From: Epiperipatus broadwayi
Lineage: Eukaryota; Onychophora; Udeonychophora; Euonychophora; Peripatidae
DNA length: 64,000 bases
Assembly: GCA_028023455.1 (NCBI GenBank)
Contig: JAQFVV010006699.1
Coordinates: forward strand, 122,001 to 186,000
Reading direction: 5' to 3'
In this document: positions 48,348 to 62,200 of the stretch, one piece after another
Layout of the letters: every line of letters begins with the position of its first letter
Position numbering within the stretch: the first letter of the stretch is position 1
Position numbers and translations under genes: made by a program
Notes under the pieces: generated by a model
Seen by the model: only the letters and a program-made list of their open reading frames with translations
The model's database searches: none
What the model was told of the DNA's origin: nothing

Positions 48348-50040
48348 TGTACCTATATTGATATAGGCACATATAATTTTTATCTAAAATTATTATTAAA
48401 GTAATCGTTCGTAAAAGAAAAACATAAAATTAAATGTTAAAGAGTTTATTCAGTTTGTTTTAGAAAAGGATAGGAATTAAATAGTTTTTATTAGTGTTCG
48501 TAAAAATATAAATATACAAATCTCTTTTCATTCAAGTTTAATTAAAGAAAAAATAATGTTAAAACTAAATAGTAAATTGTATTAAAAATATATGACCGTA
48601 TATATGTGCGATTGTCAACAATAGAATAAATGTTATTATAAAGTTAAAGAAGATTATTATTAAAAAACACAGCAATGGCTATTAATAAAATATAAAACAT
48701 CTCTGCATGGCTATTACTAATTAAGCAATCTTCCAAAACACGTTTATCAAAGGATTACTTGATAAGGAATTCGACAACAGATCTTGCCGGAAATATCAGA
48801 AAGACAACAAGGCGCAGGTATAAATAGACCTATTTTATCAGACAGTAATTCATTTCACAAATTAATTGAGTTGAGACAGAGCAGTTCCACAAATTAATTG
48901 AGTTGAGACAGATCAGTTCCACAAATTAATTGAGTGAGTGCAGTTCAAAAATTAATTGTGCAGTTAACAAACAAAATGCAGTGCTGAGAAAGTTTTGGAA
49001 TGCATGTTCACCTCCAGCCCAGATGTCCGAGAAAACAGCAGATCTGCCCATGAAATAATGTCAGCTTAACATCTTAGAAAATCTCCGTCAGTATCTATTT
49101 GTCTTCGATAGCAATAATCGTGAAAATCAGGAAACACAGCAAGGAAACATCCCAGCCGGCTGGTAAGCATTTATAATGGAAATATCCTCACCGAAAGCAG
49201 CCTCCAAAGAACAAAATTTTACGTCAACATTCAAAATCCTAGGTAAAACATTTGCTTATTTTCGTTATACTGTAATAGCCATTGCATTTCATTACTTTGT
49301 GCGAATCCTCCAAGAGTCTAATTATATGAACTCGATATCATACATAAATGAACTATTGATGTGTGTGATTAAATTTCAAATGCTATGTAATACTTTAATA
49401 TTATTATGTGTGTGTGCATGAGTTAATATGTGCGTGATCCTTATATCAGTATTATTAGTTAAATTAGATAAATACCAGTGTTTTGTTATGAAAGTAAACA
49501 AGAATATTTAAACTAGTTTAGAAATGTTAATTTAAAATATGTGTGTGTTTTATTAGAATGTTTAAATTTAATAAATAAATGTTAGTTAATAAATTATCTT
49601 TAAAATTAAACTTTATTTGTCGGTCAATTCTTTTTATCAATTCCTTTTATCAATCCTTTTACCAAATTCTTTTTATCAATTCTTTTTATAAATTCTTTTA
49701 ACAAATTCTTTATCAAGTCTTTTAACCCCTAATTAAGTATAATCTATTAGTGATTACAAACAACTGAGCTAGTTGTGGGTTTAGGCATTGGGTTAGTTGC
49801 CACTATTCAAAGTGCATTGTCTATTCTTTTAGAATAAGCAGCTGGCACCCGTGTTTATACACAAACAAAAAAAGTACTTTGAACTTGGTGTTGAACTCAA
49901 CAGTCGAGAAGAAGTTATGTCCTGGAAATGTAACGTTAGTTATATACTTTATAGCTATCGTTTGGGCATACATACTCTCCGAGTATGTTCTTCTCTGCCT
50001 AAGAGGCCGGTGTTTCGAATCTACATATTCGAATATGGTT

Positions 50041-50042
<2 letters not shown>
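48348..50042 (+). repeat. 3' LTR of E2 (1,695 bp)
   Basis: Copy of 44,260-45,932. It has an additional ~35-bp repeat of the GTTGAGACAGA(T/G)CAGTTCC unit near 48,880 and one fewer CAATTCTTTT unit near 49,680. It ends GGTTCA and is followed by (TA)n. Confidence 0.88.

Positions 50043-50078
<36 letters not shown>
50043..50078. repeat. (TA)n between E2 and E3
   Basis: About 17 TA units at the junction of the two elements. Confidence 0.95.
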
Positions 50079-50090
50079 CCATATATATTA

Positions 50091-51780
50091 TGTACCGAGA
50101 TACGTCAGGAAGAATTGTGTTTTCTTCAGAGTTATACATAATTTTGGAGAAATATAAATTGATAAAAGATTTGTTTAAATATTTAATAAAAATAAAAGGT
50201 CTTGTAGGGTAAAATAAGAAAAAAAAATGTTTATCATAGAAGGGTTTATCGTTAAAAGCATAAATTAGACAGTTTTATAAGATATAATTTTAGAATCACA
50301 TTTAAATAAAACTTAAAGAATTAAAAACTTGATTTAACTAAAACTTGATTTAATTGAAATTTGATTTACGATTGCTTTTAGAAAAAAAAAAAAGCAAGGT
50401 GGAGTTCGTTTTGTCTTATAATAAAAAAAATATATATAATCAAAAAAATGTAGTAAACAATGGGAGCTAATGACAAACATGAGAAATTTCCATTAAACGG
50501 CTAGTTAGTGAAATAACTCTAACAAAGAAATTGAAATTTGCAATCATCTAAAGAATGACCAATGAAACTGTGTAGAGAGTCGAAAGAAAAGAAATAATTG
50601 TCCAATAGCAGAAATTCAGAATGTAGATTGAATCCGCAAGATAAGGACCATAAAATATAAAAGGGGCGAACTTTCTATTGTTATAGTTATTAGATTGAAT
50701 TTGATATTATGATTAAAATTTGATTCTGATTCGGTTCGGTTACTTATTCTTAAATTCATATTCATATTATTGATATACGTCCAAAGTTAAATAAAACATA
50801 ATGCTGCATTGTTAAACCCATCGTGTGGACAGCTGGCCGAATCCCTCCCTGCAATATCAACAGCAGACAGTTCGAAGGTCGATCATGTTCGCGTAAAACA
50901 AGAAGGAAGCAGAGTGTCCATGGTGAAGCCCACAGGATCCCAATGACATCGGGAAAAGGATCGCAAAGAGTTAGCGCTAACTGACCGAAGGAAATACTAT
51001 CAGAAGCTATGCTCAGAACTAGGCATAAAAGAGAATGCTAGGTAATATTTATTTTATTCTTAATTCACTAATTAAAAGCCGTAGTAATGTATGGAATAAT
51101 AAACTTTGAACTTTATGTTACGAACAATAATTACTAATTGTCTTTAGCTCCATTATCCAGGGATTTTGTTGTGATTTCAAATATATTTGTGTGCGTATAA
51201 TTAGTTTCTAAATGAAAGTGTAATTAATTATATTATAAGACCAAACAAAGTGAAACAGCGTAAACGGAGATTTAATGGGTTAGTGATTACTTATAAAAAA
51301 AAAAAAAGGAAAAAAAGAAAAAAAAGGGGAAATAAATATCGTAGATCAAATAAATAATAAATGTTATAATAATAAATTTTAGTTTAGAAATGGGATATGA
51401 ATATCCTATGAGATTATGAGAGCGAAATAAATTTTAAATTAGAATTTGGGAAAGGAAGCGAGAAAACTAGCACAGAGAAAGATTCGTAAATTGATTTTTT
51501 TAAGTAGGTGGATTTTGTATTTTATTGATTGTTTTAGCTGAGCTAGCGGGAGTGGGTACTAGATCGTATTGGTCAGGCAGACTTGTCGAAGGTTGGCTGG
51601 CGCCCATTGGATTTTTTCCTTTAAATAAATAAAGAGTTTGGTTGGCTAATGTGTAATCTAGTAAATGAGTATTAATATTATTGGCGAATGTTTGCAAATG
51701 ATATTGACCACTCTACCCGAGGTACCGACAGCCCCATGATAGGATTTTGTGTAAGAGGGAGGTACAAAGTTCTATATCGA
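50091..51780 (+). mobile_element. LTR-like sequence E3, related to the E1/E2 family
   Basis: It begins TGTACCGAGATACG directly after a TA tract, as E1/E2 begin TGTACCTATATTG. It repeats their layout: TATA box TATAAAAGG at 50,656, splice donor GCTAG|GTAAT (GT at 51,042), acceptor GATTGTTTTAG ending 51,537 (496-bp predicted intron), then GGCTGGCGCCC at 51,595. Overall sequence otherwise differs, so it is a separate family. The right end is not clear and no second LTR or ORF is seen; it may be a solo LTR. Confidence 0.6.
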
Positions 51781-51942
51781 GTCGTTATTATAAATATTAA
51801 ATATTTTATTGATGTTATATAAGTGATGTTTATAAAAGTTATAAGATGACGCAAAAGGGGGGTAGGTATAATATATATATATATAATTATTAATCAATGT
51901 CTGTATTCCAATAATAATAAAATATATATAATTAATCAAAAC

Positions 51943-52435
51943 AGCCTGTGTTTCAGTTATTACATTGTAGAGATGTCTGCCCATCATTGCATATGTATTT
52001 AATGTATTATGTCCTGTACATGTGGGGTTCATATTGACCTTGGGTCAACATGGGTGTGACAAGAATCTCAGCCTCAGGGTGGCCTTCGAGCATTCCATCA
52101 TCAGATTTTCAATTGGATGGATGGTTGAAGAGTTGGAGTGTGTGGTAGATTGGAGCCAGTCCATTAAAGTATGAAGATTGTCTATCTTAATATATATCTG
52201 AGCTCTTATATTATATATGTGTGGGAGTTGATAATCTGGACCAACTGATGATTGCTGGTTTAGCATGAAATACGTATATTGGTGATTATTTATCTTTTCA
52301 GCATATATGTGCTTGAGTGTATCAGTGTTATTAGATGGAGTGGAGAGTGGTGGATCATGTGAAAGTCTGTGCTCATATACCCTATATTACATATATAGAC
52401 ACATGGTATATATTAAGCCTGTGTTTCAGTTATTA
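51943..52435 (+). mobile_element. Hammerhead-bearing terminal module between 20-bp direct repeats
   Basis: AGCCTGTGTTTCAGTTATTA is repeated exactly at 51,943-51,962 and 52,416-52,435. Between them lie HHR3 and sequence shared with the 42.7-43.5 kb module. The right repeat touches the palindromic Penelope copy P3. The module is best read as the LTR-like terminal part of a Penelope-like element. Confidence 0.65.
52229..52290 (+). ncRNA. Hammerhead ribozyme HHR3
   Basis: CTGATGA (52,245-52,251) and GAAA (52,267-52,270) are intact. Stem II has four pairs (TGCT/AGCA) with a T-T mismatch next to the core. Stem III is AU/AU around ACGU. Stem I pairs CCAA with TTGG and, further out, ATAATC with GATTAT. 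The predicted cut is after A52,278. The core mismatch may slow but need not stop cleavage. Confidence 0.87.
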
Positions 52436-53219
52436 ATAATTAATACAGTAAAAAATATTTTAAAAACAAATATATACCACAATTTAATAGAAGTTCTTTC
52501 AACTACCTATGTAGTAGTTATCAACTAGATTCAAATTGTATTACAAAAAACCATTACAAATGTAAACAAAAAGTAATATGTCATACATCAATTTTCCCAC
52601 AATTCACTAATTTTTATATTGGCAGCCTATCTATTTATCAAATGTTGCTTTTCACTTTTTATTAATATAGCTTCTTTAATTTTGCGTTTATTATTATTTC
52701 TTTCAATACACAAAATCTTAACTTTATTAAAATCAAAATCAATACCATAATTACATGTTACATTATGATCAAAAAATACTTATGGTGATATGTTATCATT
52801 TCTAACATTCTCTTGTCTTGATTTTTGTACTCGTTTATATAACAACAAATGCTCCTTTGATCTTTTCTCCAATGTACATCAAGATTCACCTATATATGCC
52901 TTTCTACAAACACACAGCCATTTAAATATTGCACAACTTTGATTTAAAATACATCTATTTTTTGAATTATTTATTAATGTATTTAAATTAGGAGTAGTAT
53001 AAAATGTGACTCAACATATATTTTTATATATTTGTTTCATAAATTTTACTTGTTCATTACAAATAAATGGTATTGATATCCAAGTATATTTTATTTTATC
53101 AATATCCATAGCGCTTAAAATATTACTATTATTCTTATTAATATTTATGAATAATAAGTTATGTAAATATAGTTCTGATAAAGTAAGTGACATAAATGTA
53201 TTTACTATGGATTTGTTAA

Positions 53220-53449
53220 ATATTGGATATGTTCATAAATTAATTTATAATATTTTTAATAAGTTTAATAATAATAGTAATATTTTAAGTGCTATGGATG
53301 TTGATAAAATAAAATATACTTGGATATCAATACCATTTATTTGTAATGAACAAGTAAAATTTATAAAACAGATATATAAAAATATATGTCAAGACACATT
53401 TTATACTACTCCTAATTTAAATAAATTAATAAATAATTCAAAAAAATAG
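53220..53449 (+). pseudogene. Penelope reverse transcriptase-endonuclease linker region
   Basis: The frame SNILSAMDVDKIKYTW followed by ISIPFICNEQVKFIKQIYKN and TTPNLNKLINNSKK is the segment between reverse transcriptase and GIY-YIG. P2 has the related KQWISIPFISNPQVKLF. A TAG ends it where the CxxxxYIYIGES part should follow. Confidence 0.7.
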
Positions 53450-53504
53450 ATGTAGTATTTTAAATCAAAGTTGTGCAATATATAAATGGCTGCGTGTTTG
53501 TGGA

Positions 53505-53819
53505 TTGGTATATATAGGTGAATCTCAATGTACATTGGAGAAAAGATCAAAGGAGCATTTGTTGTTATATAAACGAGTACAAAAAACAAAACAAGAGAGT
53601 GTTAGAAATGATGACATATCACTGTCAATATTTTTGATCATAATGTTACATGTAATTATGTTTTTGATTTTGATTTTAATAAAGTTAAGATTTTGTGTAT
53701 TGAAAGAAATAATAATAAATGCAAATATTAAAGAAGCTATGTTAATAAAATATGAAATAAATCATTTGATAAATAGACAGGTTGCCAATATAAATATTAA
53801 AGAATTGTGGGAAAATTAA
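53505..53819 (+). pseudogene. GIY-YIG endonuclease domain, right arm of P3
   Basis: MVYIGESQCTLEKRSKEHLL with LYKRVQKTKQ keeps Tyr-Ile-Gly, the Glu and the EKR Arg. The middle (SLSIFLIIMLHVIMF) is frameshifted relative to FFDHN.TC.YGFDFN. The C-terminus NANIKEAMLIKYEINHLINRQVANINIKELW is restored. It is inactive as it stands. Confidence 0.82.
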
Positions 53820-53969
53820 TGTATGACGTATTACTTTGTGTTTACATTTGTAACGGTTTTTTGTAATACAATTTGAATCTAGTTGATAACAACTACATAG
53901 ATAGTTGAAAGTACATCCATTAAATGGTGGTATATATTTGTTTTTAAAATATTTTTACTGTATTAATTA

Positions 53970-53982
53970 TTGTATTGTTTTG

Positions 53983-54039
<57 letters not shown>

Positions 54040-54450
54040 CGAGGTGCACATTGGAAAAAAGAATAAAAGAACACTTATTATTATTTAAAATGATTCAAAA
54101 CACAAAACAAACTTTTAAAAATAATGATACTTTATCAGCTTCTGTCTTTTATGACCATAATAAATCATGTATATATGGTTTCGATTTTAATTATAACCAC
54201 GTAAAAATATTGGAAACTAAAAGAAATAATAATAAAAGAAAAATTAAAGAGGCGATGTTAATATATAAATATAAGCAAGATTTAATTAATAAGCAAGCAG
54301 CATATGTTAAGATCACAGAATTATGGAAAAGTTGACATCATGGAATTATGGGAAAACTGACATTATAAAAGTGATAGTTGATAAAGCTACAAGTTAGTTG
54401 AAAGTACTTCTAAGTGACTGTTATACATATATTTTTATAAACTTTTGATT
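53970..54450 (+). pseudogene. Penelope-like element 3' end with GIY-YIG domain (P4)
   Basis: The frame 54,035-54,335 reads RCTLEKRIKEHLLLFK, then YDHNKSCIYGFDFNYNHVKIL, NNKRKIKEAMLIYKYK and NKQAAYVKITELW, a well-kept second half of GIY-YIG. The YIGES part has been replaced by ~24 TA units (53,988-54,035). The 3' tail after the stop (AGTTGAAAGTACTTCTAAGTG) matches those of P1, P3 and P5. It is followed by another (TA)n. Confidence 0.85.
53988..54035. repeat. (TA)n microsatellite replacing part of GIY-YIG
   Basis: About 24 TA units at the place where other copies have the TATATAGGTGAATC of the YIGES codons. Confidence 0.95.
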
Positions 54451-54457
54451 ACTGTAT

Positions 54458-54462
<5 letters not shown>

Positions 54463-54525
<63 letters not shown>

Positions 54526-54537
54526 ATATATATATAT
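54463..54537. repeat. (TA)n microsatellite at the 3' end of P4
   Basis: About 35 TA units with one TC interruption. Confidence 0.95.
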
Positions 54538-54730
54538 AAAATGAAATATGAAATTGAGTTTCCATCTGTGTACTATGAACATACAGAAATTTTGAATTTT
54601 TATTAGTTATAAGCGGATTTATTATCATTAAATGTTATATACTAAATAGTAGGCTTTAAAAATTGATGACCAGCTATTCCATGAAAACCCTTATTGGTGT
54701 GGAGTGCTGTCTATTCATAATACTTACATT

Positions 54731-54840
54731 GAATGCCAGTAGTTTTCTTCCATTTAAATTACAAAAATTTATAAATATATGCTATTGAATGCCAGTAGTT
54801 TTCTTCCATTTAAATTACAAAAATTTATAAATATATGCTA
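54731..54840. repeat. 55-bp tandem duplication
   Basis: Units 54,731-54,785 and 54,786-54,840, both starting GAATGCCAGTAGTTTTCTTC, are identical or nearly so. Confidence 0.95.
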
Positions 54841-55419
54841 TGTTATTTGATAATTACATTTATATAAATGAATAAAACAGTACCAAATGCTCCATGCAGT
54901 ATCGCCCCCCAGTGCAAGCCTTAATAATCAATAGTTGTCAAAATATTCCTGCATAAATTCTATAACTAGTGCCTACTCATCCAATATCTCCAGACAAGTT
55001 TCTAGCTTATGACTTTCATACATGTGTAGCTTTGGATTCGAAAGCACTGGCACCTAAATCATAGTATTTAATGCAACCCTACAGCAGCCACCTTTTATCT
55101 ATTTAGTTAACTATAATGCTGTAAGGCCAAGATGAACAATAAAGATTTCATTCCATCTCATTCACTTGAAAAATTATAGAGATCCGAAACCGGTACAGTA
55201 TCTATGTATTTAGGTTTTTATGGTTTTATAAAAATCACAATAACTTTTATCCTATGAGCATGATTTTTATAAAACCAATAAATACCACATGATCATGTGG
55301 TATATAAAGTAATGTGGTTTATAATCACAGGATGTTAAAAATAAGTTGCTTTCTTTTTCCTGGAATATATAATTAAACTTTACAAGTAATAAGCTTAGTC
55401 TTCATTTTTAATACTGTGG
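54841..55419. other. Intergenic stretch
   Basis: No gene recognised. CCAATATCTCCAGACAAGTTTCTAGC near 54.98 kb resembles the hairpin repeats that follow, so it may be a diverged piece of the same family. Confidence 0.45.
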
Positions 55420-56190
55420 AGTGTTGAGACTCTAGAAACTAGATCTAAAATGCTAACTAGAATGTCAGCACTTACAAAACACGTTACTATTAATTGGAAA
55501 GCCTGAAATTTTTAGACACGTAAATGTCTTCAAATCAAGCCTTACAAACTAGATAGCTATATGAGTCTGAATTCAGCTGTTTCAATATAGTAATAACCTC
55601 TGCAATATAGCTTCACAAAAAGCCTTCAAAGGTACACTTATAATAATTAATAAAAACAAGTTATAAATTTCATAACTTGCTTTTCAGCTTGCATTTAAAT
55701 TTTCACTAAAGGGAGCTTACCAATATATCTAATCAAACTTTAATGCCGAAAGAAAAAGAATTCAATATCTCTCTAAGAAAGTCTTTATATACAGGTCAAT
55801 TAGTTTCAAGCTTGTGGCACACCTCAGTGGAGCTGTGGGACTATAGAAACTATATCTAAAATGCTAACTCAAAAGTCAGCACTTAAAACATGTTTCTATC
55901 AATTTAGCTATCTGGTTTGTAAGGCTAGATTTGAAGATATTTATGTGCCTGAAAACTTCAGGCTTTCTTATTGATAGTAACATGTTTTATAAGTGCTGAC
56001 TTTTGAGTTAGTATTTTAGATCTAGTCTTTAGAGTCCCAGTGCTCCACTGAGGTGAGCCACAAGCTTGAAACCAATTGCTCTAGAGATAGGAACTTTCCA
56101 ATAAAAATTTTGAATCTTTTTCTTTCTGCACTTATAAAATAAAGCTTTATTAGAGCTATTGGTAAGCTCCCTCTAGTGAATGTATATAAC
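55420..56190. repeat. Hairpin repeat with an extra half copy
   Basis: 55,700-56,185 is a palindrome with ~240-bp arms. TTTCACTA..GGGAGCTTACCAATA, CAAGCTTGTGGC.CACCTCAGTGGAGC and ATCTAAAATGCTAACTCAAAAGTCAGCACTT occur on the left and reversed on the right. The centre is near 55,925. 55,425-55,560 is a further partial copy of the inner arm. No ORF. Confidence 0.8.
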
Positions 56191-56620
56191 AAGCATTAAT
56201 AGTTCTTAACATACTTTTCTGTATATCCTTATCCCCAAACCAGTTTCTAGCCCTTGGTTGTCATCAGTGAGCCACTAGGATTTTCAGACATTATATTTAA
56301 AAATAGCTCAAATCCAGAATTTTTCTAATAGTTAAGTGTTGAGTAAAGAATATGCAATATATAGACAGCTAACTTAAATAACCATATGGGGTTAAACTAA
56401 GTTTAGATACACCATATATTAACAGCTTTAGCACCATAGCCTCAAGAACAAAACTATCTTAACTAACTAAATAAAAAATAAATGCCAGACTTGAGTTGGT
56501 ATTTTTAAATTTAATGTCTGGTTATCCTAGCGTCTCACTGATGACAGTCAATAGTTAGAAACTGTTCTGGGGATATGGGTATTTGGAAAAGCTTGTTAAG
56601 AGCTATTAAATCACATTATA
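56190..56620. repeat. Second hairpin repeat
   Basis: AATAGTTCTTAACA..CTTTTC, ATATCCTTATCCCCA.A.CAGTTTCTA and GTCATCAGTGAG on the left return reversed at 56.50-56.62 kb, with arms of about 150 bp. It directly follows the previous hairpin, and its TTTCTAG/TCTCACTGATGACAG phrases parallel that element, so the two are probably relatives. Confidence 0.75.
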
Positions 56621-56660
56621 TAACATTTGTAGTACCAGATTATTAAATTAAATCATGTGA

Positions 56661-56782
56661 TGTATGACTAGATTTCCTTGCATATATATATAATCAAAGT
56701 GATATTTATTATATTTGATTTTGTATGACTAGATTTCCTTGCATATATATATAATCAAAGTGATATTTATTATATTTGATTT
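56661..56782. repeat. 61-bp tandem duplication
   Basis: TGTATGACTAGATTTCCTTG starts at 56,661 and again at 56,722, both followed by the same CATATATATATAATCAAAG. Confidence 0.95.
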
Positions 56783-59039
56783 TTCTAAATATGTTCCTAT
56801 AAATATTCATGAAACGAAAATTAAAATAAGATTAAGATATTCTCAAATAAGAAAGTGATAAAAATGTAAAGAATAAAAAAATTAAATCATAAATGTAGCT
56901 CTCTATTAAAAAAATTCAAATAGTAATTTCTTTTAAGCCTTACAAATAAATTTTGGATTCCAAATATAACTGCTATTTGCTACTAATGCAGGTTAATATA
57001 TACAAGAGTTAAATTTATAGTAGTTTAATAAAGATAAAACGATTTTTAAATAAAACATTAAGATAAAGTGATAGATGGGAAATAAACAATAATATATTAA
57101 GTGAACAAATTCTTAATAAAATTTGTAAAATGAAAATGAATAAAACGTTTTCAGAATCTTTTGTAAATCACGAAATACAGTTATGTGTAAAAAAAAAAAA
57201 AATAAGTATATGCCTGTAGGGTACTTTTCCAATGTTTTATAAATTAGTATAATCTTAAATACATAAATGATTCTCACATTTAATTCAGAAATGGTAGACA
57301 TATGTTTATAAATTTTAGCTTTTATTCATGTTTAGCATGCTTTCTATATCATACATCATACTCAATATGCTACTTTTTATGTGTTAAATGCCTGAACATT
57401 TATATATTTAATATTACGATTATAAAGAAAAGAGAATAATTTTAGGTATCAAATTAGTATAATCAGAACTTCCGATAATTATCTATAACTGAAATGGAAC
57501 TTATTATTCCCCATTGATTTATATGAAGTCAAAACATGAAAAGAGTGAATGGTACTACTCTTTCTTGCAGTTCTGTTGTTGTCTAAGCTTAGTTTATGAT
57601 GTAGTTATGATTTTTGATTATTTAGTCTATGCATAATTAAATGAATAGACCCAATGCATCTTATAATTTCAAGATTATATCAAAAACTAAGTTTATATAA
57701 CAACAGCGCCCATTCTAAGTTTTTGACAGCACATAACGCACCTAGAGTTGGTTACTTTTTCTTCAGCTACAAATTAGTTATAATATAGCACTTTTATATT
57801 TTTGTAATAATGTATTACTGTTATTAATATACTTTTAAATATATAGTTAATCTTTCATTACAAATTTTTGAAATACATGCATAAAGGCATCTGGAAAAGT
57901 AAACGATTTTCAGGAGGACACTTCGTTTTGAATCTGTTCTTATTAATGTATTCATTATTTGTTCAGTATTTATCATTTAAAGTACTGTAATTACAATTTC
58001 ATTTACTAAGTGTGAACATTTCTGAAACACTATTTTCATTCCAATCATTTCAGATAAACGTACTAGTGACCATTATTTAACGTTCACTAAACTACAAATT
58101 GTTTCAAGTATCGACATAATTTTAAACCTATGTTAAACAATTTATCTAGCTTTATATGAAGAAAGAATATCTTAATTTCAACTTTTCTTTTCTATGAATA
58201 ATATATTTTAATCTATACTTAAACTCTCCATTCCACTAAACATATTCGAATCATAGGAATAAAGATATTGAAAAAAAATCCTAACCTTACTATTTGGCTA
58301 GAAATAATATTTAGTTTTAAAATGATTAGTAATATTGATTAATACATTTATCTAAAGTGATTTCAGAAACCATTGAGAGTGCAAAAGGAATTAGACAGCG
58401 TAAATTAAATTGTAATAATAAACTTTTATTCCCATTTTGAAGCTTTATGACTAAATTCTTATCATATATACAAACTAACTAAATGACATGTTTTAACATA
58501 TGACTTTACATTGTAGCAAAATTCCATTGTCTATATATTTCCATTTTTTATGAAAGGAATATAATATGAATTTATAATTGATCTTAAATATTTTGGATAA
58601 TAAATAAAAAATGAAATGTAATAAAAAATCTTAATTGTAAACGTCTTAATTATATTCCTTGTATTAAATAGTAAAAATAGTTCAATTAATAGCAAACTAG
58701 ATATAAAGTATTTTTCATTTATGACTATTTTATCTTTAAAAGTAATCGTTTACTTTTTTGCACCAATTTATTAAATAATCCAAAGATATAATTGATATTT
58801 ATGAGCAATAAAATTATAACATAAGCTGGGTCTTCAGGTGTCTCATATTGTTGTGGTACATTTAAAAATAATATAGATAATACACAGTGATTTTAATATT
58901 GGTTTGTTTGCCCCCAATCAGTAAATAGTCCTATTAACAATTTCAAAGATAAGATTAATAATAAGGATAAAACTCAATTGGTATACATATTGAAATGTCA
59001 GTATTGTTTTAGTTAAGGGATATTTTATTTTTATATTAT
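56783..59039. other. AT-rich non-coding stretch
   Basis: No gene recognised. TTCGAATCATAGGAATAAAG at 58.25 kb faintly matches the 2.3-kb dispersed repeat. Confidence 0.5.
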
Positions 59040-59550
59040 ATATGTAATTCTATAATTGAATATTTATAAATACAGTAATCCAGATATATTTTACAAATTT
59101 TATCCACTTAGGAGCGCTTTCAACTATCGTTGTAGTCTTTGTCAACTAACACTTTGAAAGGCTAACCTTCCCACAATTCTGTGATCTTAACGTTTGCTTC
59201 CTGCCTGTTAATTAAGTCATGTTTGCATTAGTATATTAGCATAGCCTTTTTCATTTTTATTTTGTAATTTTTTTTCAATTTGCAATTCTTAACATTATTA
59301 TAATTGAAGTTAAAACCATAAAGACATGAATTGTTATGATTACTGTATTTATAAATATTCTATTATATAACTTTGAAGAACTATAGACATCGAATTATTA
59401 TATATATATTAAATATTCTTTGACCATAAAAAGCCTTATAATTATAGGTTTACATTTGATATTAACGAAACAAAAATATTAATTGAAGAAAGAAATCATA
59501 AAAAGAGTTAAATTAAAAAAGCGATTTTAATATATATATATAATAACCAA
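59040..59550. mobile_element. Penelope-like element remnant, short palindrome (P5)
   Basis: The left part (59,100-59,330) is the 3' tail on the minus strand: CCACTTAGGAGCGCTTTCAAC, TTCCCACAATTCTGTGATC and CTGCCTGTTAATTAAGTCATG, as in P1. The right part (59,410-59,540) encodes on the plus strand KKPYNYRFTFDINETKILIEERN and KKAIL, the late GIY-YIG region. The 3' ends again point outward. Badly decayed. Confidence 0.75.
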
Positions 59551-60863
<1,313 letters not shown>

Positions 60864-62200
60864 ATAATGACTGCATTATTTACCAACTTTATATATAATT
60901 TTCGATATTGATTAATAAATTAATGTCTGGTAATAGACATTTAAACGTCTCCTTACTTACCGGATTACTCATGCAAAGTCATTTTGCATGGGGTGAGCTG
61001 ATTTTTGTTGGTCAGTAAATGGAATGTATGTTTGTTATATAGCTAGATGCGAAAGTAATGGTTATAATAATGTTTAATCATTTTCTTATTTGATGAACTT
61101 GTATATACAATAAAGTATTTTATAAATAGAATATTTATAAATTCAATAAACAATATTACTGAAATTATCATGAAATTTTTTACCTTTTTAAGTTCAACGT
61201 TTTAATTTTTATCAGTTGTTATTTAATAAATAGTTTTAACATATTTATGTTTTGATATTTTTCATAATGTATATATTTTTTATTAGCAATTTGATGAGGA
61301 TTATGTTTTTGAGGAAAAAAAAAACATAAGGAATATTCTTTATCCCCTTTTTTTTTTTTTTATCAATTGTCAATAAATATTAAAGGAAGAAGTGTATTTT
61401 AAATGAAACATATTGTATAACACATCGCATAAAGTAAAAATGTTCAAACATCTTATCTTAGAAAATAAAACTCAAGTATATAATGCAAATTATAACATTA
61501 ACATGTCCTCAGCTTCTTAAATATTTAAAAGTTACCATTATCAAATTATTCCATAATGAAGAAATATTTTTCACATACATTCTCTGTATGATATAAATCA
61601 CTCAAATTACATTTACGATCATTAGTGATAATTTTGATATTATTTGCCAATGTTATTATGGATAGTTACTTATTATCTTTGTCTACATATATATAAATAA
61701 TAATTTACTGAGTCAAATATTTATGCATAATGTTTTTTAGATTAACACATTGTAATAGTTCAAATATAACTGAATAATCCCCTAATGTCAGCAAATTACC
61801 GTATACTTTTAAAGTTATATATATAGCTGGATTGATTTCCGATTCAATGGTTTTATTGTTAAAATTAAAAAGGGAAAACAATTTCATTTTCATTAAATGT
61901 TTAATGCTAAATTTATTTATTTATTATTATTTCAAAACACATACACATTTATATTTTCGCATTTATATTTTAAAATAGATTATTTAATGTTTATAAAATT
62001 GATTTAGAATAGTTTACTTTCACTACTTTGTTTATAAAATTGATTTAAAAATACTTTACTTTCACCGCCTGTTTTAATCAAAAAGCTTGCTAATTATATA
62101 TTCCTGTTGCTTTTATTTTTAATCATTTTTAAAGTTAATTCTAAAAGTCTAAAAGCTGAGATTTAGTTTTGTATTTGTTATTTTGGATACAATAATCCCT
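60864..62200. other. AT-rich non-coding stretch
   Basis: No gene recognised. Short ORFs have chance composition. Confidence 0.5.

Larger units (their letters stand above)
44260..50043 (+). mobile_element. Non-autonomous LTR retrotransposon E2
   Basis: Second member of the E1 family: LTRs at 44,260-45,932 and 48,348-50,042, a tRNA-Lys-like primer site (TGGCTTTACCCAACGTGGG), a coiled-coil ORF, the ~90-bp tandem pair and the same polypurine tract. The two LTRs of E2 differ little from each other, more from E1, so E1 and E2 are distinct lineages. The flanks are TATATATAT (left) and (TA)n (right). No pol genes. Confidence 0.88.
52433..53968. mobile_element. Penelope-like element, 1.5-kb palindrome (P3)
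   Basis: Left arm 52,433-53,147, right arm about 53,253-53,968, loop ~105 bp. The outer ends AATTAATACAGTAAAAA and TTTTTACTGTATTAATT pair. Both arms encode, in opposite directions, DKIKYTWISIPFICNEQVKF and a GIY-YIG domain. The loop is open only on the plus strand, and a 147-codon frame (53,006-53,449) runs from the left arm through the loop into the right arm. The 3' ends face outward. Confidence 0.88.

Noticed and set aside
52080-52100. TCATCAG (CTGATGA on the minus strand) as a fourth hammerhead
   Set aside because: No closable stem II and no GAAA at the right distance.
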